Virus record (IMG/VR): IMGVR_UViG_3300037485_001620
Coordinates: 1 to 44,998 of that record
Reading direction: 5' to 3' (one strand)
From: a virus
Length of the DNA: 44,998 nt
A program made the translations under genes and the position numbers. Each line of letters opens with the position of its first letter. The stretch's first letter is position 1. The notes beneath the pieces are model-generated. The model was given only the letters and a program-made list of their open reading frames with translations. It did no database searches and was not told the DNA's origin. Below, one piece after another: positions 39,652-44,998 of this stretch.

Positions 39652-39713
39652 CTGCATCCTGACGACGCTCTGAGGGCTGTCCAGCGGAAACTGGGCGGCC
39701 CTCTTTGCGTTTG
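39635..39713 (+). ncRNA. Candidate small RNA
   Basis: About 75 bases between the promoter at 39599 and a terminator-like hairpin at 39672-39703 (GAGGGC...CCAG / CTGG...GCCCTC, then TTTGCGTTT). Inside is a small hairpin, AGGAT-CTGC-ATCCT. No start codon with a binding site lies in it. Isolated promoter, two hairpins and terminator suggest a structured RNA, not proven. Confidence 0.45.
39672..39713 (+). terminator. Terminator of candidate small RNA
   Basis: GAGGGC (39672-39677) pairs with GCCCTC (39698-39703) and inner CCAG with CTGG; tail TTTGCGTTT. The region to 39818 contains no further gene I can support. Confidence 0.6.
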
Positions 39714-39818
39714 GGGACTCGGCGAGGTAGCAGAGGACAGCGCATCCGCCACGCGCGGAAGGCGTCACGAGGCCGTCGGGGGATGCTCCGGCGGCCTCAG
39801 CTTTGGGCGGCAAGCGAA

Positions 39819-39845
39819 GGCCCCGCGCGGCGAACCGGCGGGGCC
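39819..39845 (-). terminator. Terminator after methyltransferase gene
   Basis: GGCCCCGC and GCGGGGCC, perfect 8-base stem with an 11-base loop; on the minus strand TTCGCTT follows. It ends the second leftward block, facing the rightward terminators. Confidence 0.6.
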
Positions 39846-39870
39846 TTGGTGGGGCGGCGAGGGGGTCGGG

Positions 39871-41175
39871 TTAGAACAGGCGGCCTTGAACGGGTGGGGT
39901 CCATGCGGGCGGGCGGTTCAACGTGACCCACTCCCGCTTTTGTTTACTGAACGTCCGGGCCTGTCCGATCCTTTCACCCGTGATCTCAACGGCGTGCCAG
40001 CCCTCGGCGACCAGCTCGGGGATCGGCTCGGCTTCACTGATCGCGACCACCGCCCCAGCGGCGGCCCAGCGGCGGGCGAGAATGACCACCTCGGCGCGGC
40101 CGAGATTGTCCGCATAGCCGGTGGTCCCGACGTAACTTGGGTCCATGTAGGCCACGGTGCCGGGCGGGAGCGCGGGCGGGTCGATGTCGCGGGCGTCGGG
40201 GTGGATGAGGGCGCCGTCGATGGTGTCGAGCGCGTGAAGGGCGGGCGCCGTGATGCTAATGGCCGGGTTGCCAGGATACCGCTCGCCGGTCTTGGGGTTG
40301 TGTCCGTACCGCTCAAAGAACGTCGGGCCGTGGCCGTAGTCCCCGAGGATGCTGCCCGCCTGAACGGTCGCCCACCTCGCCACCTCGCGCGGGTCCACCT
40401 CGCGGGCATCGGGGTGGATGAGGGCGGGCACGTCGCCGGGCGCTGCGTCGAAGGCCTCGGCAGTGCGCTCCGGGGGCGAGCAGAACGCCGCGCCGCCGAA
40501 GGTGCACCCGCCGTCGCCCGTGTTGATCCAGCGGCCCTCGGCGTCCGACCATGCGGTGTTGATGAGCCGGTTGGAGGCGGTGATCTGCGCCCAGCGCGCC
40601 ACCTCGCGCGGGTCGATGTGCCGGGCGTCGGGGGTGATGGTGGCGGGGAGGGTTGTGGTGCTGGCGACGTTGCAGGCGAGCGTCTCGCGGCTGATCGCGC
40701 GCCCGGCTGATCCGTCTGGTGTCTCCTCGCGCGATCCAATGAAGTCGCCATCGGTGATGCCGCGCGCCCACGCTTGGGGCACCGCCCGCGAGACAACAAA
40801 GGCCCACCGCGCCACCTCCCCTGCGGCCACCGGCCCCTCCGGCAACCGCGGCGGCCCCTCGGCGCGCAGGCGCTCCCACAGCGCGCGCGGGTCTTCGGCG
40901 GCCCACCCGCGGATGATGGCGGCGGCGGCGCGGGCCAGGGTGGCGTCGCGGTAGGCGTGGAGGAGGAGGCGCACGCCGGGGTCGGGCTCGCACCACAGGT
41001 AGGCGGCGGCGCGCTGGCCGGGGATGAGGCCGAGGATTCTTAGCAGGCAGTCGGAATATCCCGACTTACTTCCCATCCGGCTAACGGGTGGCTTTGCCCC
41101 GGCGCGGTGGAGCCGCAGGCTGAGCGCGGCGGTTCCGGCGCAGAGTTCGACGAAGAGCGGGATGGGGGTGGTCAT
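39871..41175 (-). CDS. Adenine-type DNA methyltransferase with internal repeats
   Basis: A 434-residue enzyme. The SAM site is at the start (FVELCAGTAALSLRL), a D12-class feature MGSKSGYSD follows near 35, and the catalytic motif DPSYVGTTGY lies near residue 345, so DNA N6-adenine methylation is likely. Between them an insert has three related units, HPDAR-x-x-DPREVARWA-type, near residues 180, 252 and 323 (the third partial). This is unusual for D12 enzymes and could be a target-recognition region. It may protect phage DNA from restriction. GGAG lies 8 bases before the ATG. Confidence 0.8.
   Translation of the reverse strand: MTTPIPLFVELCAGTAALSLRLHRAGAKPPVSRMGSKSGYSDCLLRILGLIPGQRAAAYLWCEPDPGVRLLLHAYRDATLARAAAAIIRGWAAEDPRALWERLRAEGPPRLPEGPVAAGEVARWAFVVSRAVPQAWARGITDGDFIGSREETPDGSAGRAISRETLACNVASTTTLPATITPDARHIDPREVARWAQITASNRLINTAWSDAEGRWINTGDGGCTFGGAAFCSPPERTAEAFDAAPGDVPALIHPDAREVDPREVARWATVQAGSILGDYGHGPTFFERYGHNPKTGERYPGNPAISITAPALHALDTIDGALIHPDARDIDPPALPPGTVAYMDPSYVGTTGYADNLGRAEVVILARRWAAAGAVVAISEAEPIPELVAEGWHAVEITGERIGQARTFSKQKREWVTLNRPPAWTPPVQGRLF
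40165..40640 (-). repeat. Degenerate internal repeats in methyltransferase gene
   Basis: Three stretches (about 40165-40205, 40370-40417, 40595-40640) share the plus-strand sequence CGGGTC-GA/CA-CCT/TGT-CGCGGGCATCGG-type and code for PDAR-x-ID/VDP. They are similar but not identical, so the duplications are not recent. Confidence 0.65.
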
Positions 41176-41357
41176 GGCGTCGGCTCCGTTAGCAGGGCTT
41201 CAATCTCGCGCTCCAGCACGTCAAGCGCGCTGCTCGCCGCACTCGGGTCGTACAGGCACAACCGCTCCTGCTCGCGGGCGCGCCGATAGGCGGCCCGAAC
41301 CAAGGCGAGCGCCAGCATGATGGCGCGGCGGTGGGCGGTGGCTTCGTCGGGGGTCAT
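41172..41357 (-). CDS. Small helical protein, unknown
   Basis: A 61-residue, almost wholly helical protein (AHRRAIMLALALVRAAYRRAREQ and SSALDVLEREIEALL). It overlaps the methyltransferase start by 4 bases and lies 2 bases from the SSB stop, so it is within the replication operon. Unknown. Confidence 0.55.
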   Translation of the reverse strand: MTPDEATAHRRAIMLALALVRAAYRRAREQERLCLYDPSAASSALDVLEREIEALLTEPTP

Positions 41358-41359
41358 GG

Positions 41360-41830
41360 TCAGAAGGGTAATCCATCATCGTCTCCGCCCCAGCCGTCCG
41401 ACTGCGCCGGGGCCTCGGGCTGGCTCCGGCCGGTGCCGCGGCTGCGGTCGGGCGCCGGGCGGTCGGTCCTCACGGTGGTGCCTCCGTCCTCGCGGACTTC
41501 GTCGCCCTTGCCGCCCAGCATGCGGATCTCATTGGCGACGACTTCGGTGGACCAACGCTTGTTGCCGTCTTTGTCGTTGTACTCGCGGGTTTGGAGCCGG
41601 CCCTCGATGTAGAGCATCTTGCCCTTCTTGCCCCACTTCTCCATAACCTCGGCGGTCTTGCCGAAGGCGACGACGCTGTGCCACTCGGTGTGGTCTTGCC
41701 AGGAGCCGTCCTGGGCCTTGCGCCGGTCGGTGGTGGCGAGCCGGAGGTTGGCGATCACGGTGCCGCCGCCGTTGCGGATCTCGGCGTCTTTGCCGAGGTT
41801 GCCGACGAGGATGACTTTGTTGACGGTCAT
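41360..41830 (-). CDS. ssb: Single-stranded DNA-binding protein
   Basis: A 156-residue SSB. The OB fold shows MTVNKVILVGNLGKDAEIR, IANLRLATTDRRK, TEWHSVVAFGKTAEV, KKGKMLYIEGRLQTREYNDKDGNKRW, all hallmark segments. A disordered Arg/Pro/Gly region precedes the acidic tip DDDGLPF, which normally recruits partner proteins. It would coat single strands in replication and recombination by the phage helicase, RecT-like and YqaJ-type proteins. Confidence 0.95.
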   Translation of the reverse strand: MTVNKVILVGNLGKDAEIRNGGGTVIANLRLATTDRRKAQDGSWQDHTEWHSVVAFGKTAEVMEKWGKKGKMLYIEGRLQTREYNDKDGNKRWSTEVVANEIRMLGGKGDEVREDGGTTVRTDRPAPDRSRGTGRSQPEAPAQSDGWGGDDDGLPF

Positions 41831-42183
41831 GGGGTCTCCGAGGGGTTGTTGATGGTGGCACGGTAGGCTTCGGCGGTCTTTTCCTGGCGGTCGATGAGGT
41901 CGATGAGCAGGTCGGCGATCTGCCTACCAACACCCTCGGGGTACCGCTTGCCGGCCCAGCCGAAGCGGGTCGGTGCGCGGAAGGTGGAGACCCAGTCGAG
42001 GCCGGTCGCGCCGAAGCCGGTGAGCAGGTCGCGGGCGCCTTCGGGGTGGATGTCGCGCAGGTGGGGGACGAATGGAGCGAGGGCGGCGCGTACTTGGTCT
42101 CCGGTGCACGCCTCGACGTGGGCGTCTTCGGCGGCGTCGAGGGTGTCGTAGTCGGGATCGGGCTCGGTGGGCTCGGTGGTCAT
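41827..42183 (-). CDS. Unknown acidic protein
   Basis: A 118-residue protein (MTTEPTEPDPDYDTLDAAEDA...) with an acidic start and a more basic second half, including GLDWVSTFRAPTRFGWAGKRY and GRQIADLLIDLIDRQEKT. It overlaps ssb by 4 bases and is the first gene after promoter 9 (42219-42247). Not recognised; replication accessory role possible from context. Confidence 0.55.
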   Translation of the reverse strand: MTTEPTEPDPDYDTLDAAEDAHVEACTGDQVRAALAPFVPHLRDIHPEGARDLLTGFGATGLDWVSTFRAPTRFGWAGKRYPEGVGRQIADLLIDLIDRQEKTAEAYRATINNPSETP

Positions 42184-42218
42184 GGGGGCTCCGGGTGCCG
42201 GGTGTTGCTGACCTGGGG

Positions 42219-42247
42219 AGTGTAGCGCGGGCGGGGATGGGGCGCAA
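42219..42247 (-). promoter_or_regulatory. Early promoter 9
   Basis: CTATTGCGC with TTGCGC at 42242-42247, 17-base spacer, TACACT at 42219-42224; ATCTCGC upstream resembles modules 4 and 5. Drives the 42183 gene, ssb and methyltransferase. Confidence 0.75.
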
Positions 42248-42262
42248 TAGGAGCGAGCGAGA

Positions 42263-42634
42263 TTAGGCGGGATGGGCCGGCTGGCCGAAGGGGTCTCGGC
42301 CCATGTGGGTGGTGAACAGGCGGCGGATGAAGCGCGGATCGTCAAAGTCGGGCTGGCCGGCTTCGACGTGGCGGCCGTAGACTTCGGCGGCGGCGAGCAG
42401 GCCTGGGCAGATCGACTCGGCGGTGCGGCGCATGAGGCGGGCAGCCTCGACTTCGCCATCCATCACGGCGCCGTCGATGGACTCCCAGCGCAAGAGCACG
42501 CCGCACGCGTCGTCAAGGGACTGACCGCAGGCGCTCCAGGCTGCCTCAAGGTGCTCCATGAGGCTGATCAAGGCGGCACACTCGGCGTTGATCTCGGGCG
42601 CTTGGGTCGGGTTGGTGGGGTCGATGGTGGTCAT
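42263..42634 (-). CDS. Unknown protein
   Basis: A 123-residue helical protein (INAECAALISLMEHLEAAWSACGQSLDDACG; later RLMRRTAESICPGLLAAAEVY) with four Cys residues. Start ATG 42634 overlaps the helicase stop. Unknown; no metal-binding arrangement is evident. Confidence 0.5.
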   Translation of the reverse strand: MTTIDPTNPTQAPEINAECAALISLMEHLEAAWSACGQSLDDACGVLLRWESIDGAVMDGEVEAARLMRRTAESICPGLLAAAEVYGRHVEAGQPDFDDPRFIRRLFTTHMGRDPFGQPAHPA

Positions 42635-44238
42635 GCGGGCTCCTGTTGGCTGCGGGCTCGCAGCTCGGCGGCGGTGAGGGGGTCGATCGCGGGCGGGAAG
42701 GCCGGGCGCGGCTCGGGCCACGTCCATCGGGGGGCGCCGGCCCAGGTGCCGCGCTCTTGGAAGTACGCGCGGGCAGCGGCGCGGGTCTCGGCGCTTTCAT
42801 CCTGCGCCCAGATCAGCAGGTCGATCAGCAGGGTCGCTTGGTGGCGGGACAGGGCGCGGCGGGCGACGGCAGCGCGCACCCGGTCGCGGGTCTCCTTGCA
42901 GGGGTAGCCGCGCAGGGGGCCTTGACCGCCTGCCAGTCGTTCCAGTCGGCCCCATTGGGCGCTGGTAGCAGTCGGCGCTCCGGCGGTGCCCAGGCCCGCA
43001 AGGGCGGCCGTGAGGTAGGGGCGTCGGGTGGCGTCGTTGTTGAGGGCGGGCGTCGCCGGGTCGATGGCCTCGCGCAGCCAGTCATCGACGGGCATGGTCT
43101 TGACCGCAGACTTGCCGACCTTCTCTCCCCGCCCGGTCGCTGCACTGCGCTCGGTGGCCTCGGTCGCGGTGAGGGCTTCGACGACGTCGCCGAGGGCGTC
43201 GGCGTGATCAAGGCCCCACTTGCTCATCAGGGCCAGCGGGTCGAAGATGACACCCTCGCGCTTGCCGGTCGAGGGCTCGGAGCGCAGAACGCGGCCGACC
43301 TCTTGCACGAATCGGACCTTGGCTCCGACGTTCCGGCGCAGGGCGAGTCCGCGCAGCCAAGGAAAGTCGGCACCTTCTGACAGCATGGAGACGTGGACCA
43401 AGACTGACAGACGGCCCGCGCGCAGGTCGTCGATCCGCTGAGCCTGCTCGGTCGCGCTGATTCGGCTGTGGATCGACGCGGCGGGCCAGCCCTCGGCGGT
43501 CAAGCGCCGGGCGAAGTCTTCGGCATCTTCGATGGACGTGGCGTTGGTCAGGGTCGGGCCCGGCAAGCCGTGGGCGCGGAACAGGGCGATCAGCGCGTCA
43601 TCGACGTCGGGCAGGGCGTCGTCAGGCCATTCAATGACGCGCCACGGGACGATGACGCCTTCGGAGACGCCGCGCCGCCAGTCGTACCGATAGACCACTT
43701 CGTCCCACAACGTCAGACTTTCCCCGCGCTGGGAGCGGTAGGGGGTGGCCGTGACTGCGACCCGGAACCGGGCGGCGATGCGCTCAATCCCTGCCTTGAC
43801 TCCGTCGCCTTCGGAGCCGTGGGCCTCGTCAACGAGCAGAAGATCGCAGGTTAGGCCCTTCTCTGTGAAGGCGTCGATCAGGCTGTCAAGGCTCGCGTAG
43901 CAGGCGACCGTGGCGCGGCCGATCTTCTTGCGCGCGCCGTACCATTGGCCGGTGCCGGGCACGAAGATGCCGATGGTGTCGGCCAACTGGCGCACAAGGT
44001 TCTGACGTGGGGTGAGGATGACGACCCGCAGTCCTTTCAGGCAGGCAGCGCGGCTGACCTCGGCCAACAGGACCGACTTTCCAGCGCCCATGAAGGCGTG
44101 GATCACAGGGCGCTGGCGCTTGGCGAGGGCGCGCCGGATCGCGTCAAGGGCTTCGGTCTGCCATGCCCGGAGCGGAAACGGCGGGGCGTCCGGGATCGGG
44201 ATGATCGCGCCAGCCGGGGTGCGGCGCTGGGCGTTCAT
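42631..44238 (-). CDS. SF2 DEAD/DEAH-type helicase
   Basis: A 535-residue helicase. Motif I GAGKS with K54, motif II DEAH (D137-H140), TATPYR (motif III), and QEVGRVLRSEP (motif VI) are all visible, with SMLSEGADFPWLRGLAL as motif V. The last 150 residues are helical and specific. Such phage SF2 proteins open DNA at origins or forks; with SSB and clamp nearby, replication is the likely role. It overlaps the HNH gene by 4 bases. Confidence 0.88.
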   Translation of the reverse strand: MNAQRRTPAGAIIPIPDAPPFPLRAWQTEALDAIRRALAKRQRPVIHAFMGAGKSVLLAEVSRAACLKGLRVVILTPRQNLVRQLADTIGIFVPGTGQWYGARKKIGRATVACYASLDSLIDAFTEKGLTCDLLLVDEAHGSEGDGVKAGIERIAARFRVAVTATPYRSQRGESLTLWDEVVYRYDWRRGVSEGVIVPWRVIEWPDDALPDVDDALIALFRAHGLPGPTLTNATSIEDAEDFARRLTAEGWPAASIHSRISATEQAQRIDDLRAGRLSVLVHVSMLSEGADFPWLRGLALRRNVGAKVRFVQEVGRVLRSEPSTGKREGVIFDPLALMSKWGLDHADALGDVVEALTATEATERSAATGRGEKVGKSAVKTMPVDDWLREAIDPATPALNNDATRRPYLTAALAGLGTAGAPTATSAQWGRLERLAGGQGPLRGYPCKETRDRVRAAVARRALSRHQATLLIDLLIWAQDESAETRAAARAYFQERGTWAGAPRWTWPEPRPAFPPAIDPLTAAELRARSQQEPA

Positions 44239-44957
44239 TCTGCACCGTCGGGGGCGGTCTTCTGGGGCTTGGCGGCCTTGCGCGCCTTCGTAGTGGCCTT
44301 GTGACAGGGGCCGCAGAGGGCTTGGTAGGTGCCGGCGCGGATCATGTCAGCGAAGCGGTCAAGCGGGCGATCGGGATGCTCGGCGAGGTGATCGCGCAGG
44401 CGGTTGTTCTCGCCGTGGCGCCAGCGGTAGCCCCACCAATCGGCTTCGGCGTCGGGGCTCAGCGACAGCAGAAGGTCGTTGACCATCTCGGCGTGTTGCG
44501 GGGTGACGTGATCGACCTCGTAGCCGAGGGACAGATCGGCGGCGCAGTCGGGCGCTTGGCAGGTCTTCGGCGAGCCCAGGCTGGCGAAGACCTCGGCGCG
44601 CATGGCGCTCCAGACGTCGCGGAGCGTTGAGCCGATAAGGGAGCGCGGCGTGCGGTCGTTGAAGCGAGGCGAGCGGTAGCAGCCGCCGATCCAAGCCATC
44701 CGGGCCAGCGGATCGACGTAGCCGCGGCCGTCGGGCGGCGCATCGTTCGGGCGCCAAGCGAAGTGGTCGCAGGTCATGCCGCTCATGATGGCGAGCGGGT
44801 GAGCGTCTTGGAAGGCGAGCAGGTCAGGATCGGCGCAGCGCGTGCCGGCGCGGTAGTCCTGCCCGCGGTTGTGGTTCGGCAAGGCGTCGTCGAGGATCGC
44901 CTTGGCGCGGACAGCAGAGATCGTTCCGGCCTTGCGACCGGATTCCTTCGGTTTCAT
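44235..44957 (-). CDS. HNH-like nuclease domain protein
   Basis: A 240-residue protein. The second half contains CQAPDCAADLSLGYEVDHVTP and CGPCHKATTKA, an HNH-type site with paired Cys residues for zinc (C-x4-C and C-x2-C) and D-H core. The first half is unknown, with TCDHFAWRPNDAPP. Composition is close to that of its neighbours, unlike the other HNH gene. GGGG upstream of ATG 44957 is the likely binding site. It could be a homing enzyme or a replication-linked nuclease. Confidence 0.7.
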   Translation of the reverse strand: MKPKESGRKAGTISAVRAKAILDDALPNHNRGQDYRAGTRCADPDLLAFQDAHPLAIMSGMTCDHFAWRPNDAPPDGRGYVDPLARMAWIGGCYRSPRFNDRTPRSLIGSTLRDVWSAMRAEVFASLGSPKTCQAPDCAADLSLGYEVDHVTPQHAEMVNDLLLSLSPDAEADWWGYRWRHGENNRLRDHLAEHPDRPLDRFADMIRAGTYQALCGPCHKATTKARKAAKPQKTAPDGAE

Positions 44958-44998
44958 GTTGTTACCCCTACCTGCGTACCTCCTGCCCGGCCCGCCCC
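44958..44998 (-). other. Leader at right edge
   Basis: Only the ribosome-binding region of the HNH-like gene (GGGGTAACAAC before ATG) and a GC-rich stretch are present. The window ends before any promoter is seen. Confidence 0.5.

Noticed and set aside
37804-39813. Very long leftward open frame opposite the reductase gene
   Set aside because: GC-rich third positions keep the antisense frame open. Its product is Arg/Pro/His-rich with no motif, while the forward frame has clear reductase motifs.
39705-39926. Rightward 73-codon frame after the small RNA
   Set aside because: TTG start, Arg/Gly-rich shadow product, and overlap with the opposing methyltransferase gene and its terminator.
1-44998. 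tRNA genes, integrase or attachment site
   Set aside because: I looked for T-loop sequences (GGTTCRANTCC), CCA ends and recombinase motifs on both strands and found none I can support.

Overview
This window is most of a double-stranded DNA tailed-phage genome, possibly all of it. It is very GC-rich, with gene ends and starts overlapping by 1-8 bases. Head and tail genes are consistent with a siphovirus: HK97-type capsid protein, tail tube, frameshifted tail-assembly chaperones, a 639-residue tape measure and no sheath. I see no integrase, excisionase, recognisable repressor or attachment site, and no DNA polymerase, primase or tRNA. The phage looks lytic and would depend on host polymerase while supplying its own sliding clamp, SSB, helicase and nucleotide-synthesis enzymes. 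The host cannot be fixed from sequence; a high-GC bacterium whose main sigma factor reads TTGCNN-17-TANNNT promoters fits. A signal-peptide lipoprotein and an M15 peptidase are present.

Left half (1-22091, rightward, late genes): terminase small and large subunits, a predicted lipoprotein, portal, a conserved head-module protein, scaffold, major capsid, connector and tail-completion proteins, tail tube, chaperones G and G-T, tape measure, three large tip or fibre proteins (one with sialidase-type Asp boxes, one with Ig-like repeats), then a lysis segment (M15 peptidase, two small membrane proteins) with an XF1762-type acetyltransferase. Extended -10 promoters (TGCTANGAT) precede the portal, capsid and 17604 genes. 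Three start codons sit in an identical hairpin that also holds the ribosome binding site.

Right half: a leftward block (35406 to 22092) carries recombination genes (YqaJ-type exonuclease, RecT-like annealing protein, RuvC-like resolvase), ThyX, a DnaJ-type zinc-finger protein, HNH and HTH proteins and many unknown small genes. A rightward block (35651-39519) has MazG-like, DnaN-like and class II ribonucleotide reductase genes. A second leftward block (44957 to 39871) has HNH, SF2 helicase, SSB and adenine methyltransferase genes.

The strongest new signal is a reiterated promoter module. Nine sites, eight leftward and one rightward, share CTATTGC, exactly 17 bases, then a TANNNT -10. Five of the six most similar copies add TTCT-N2-CG upstream and GTGTC downstream at fixed distance; the sixth (32723) departs by one base in each. 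Many follow a GGCCGCC/GGCGGCC hairpin terminator, so this arm is wired as separate small units under one shared signal. A compact promoter-hairpin-terminator segment after the ribonucleotide reductase gene could encode a small RNA.
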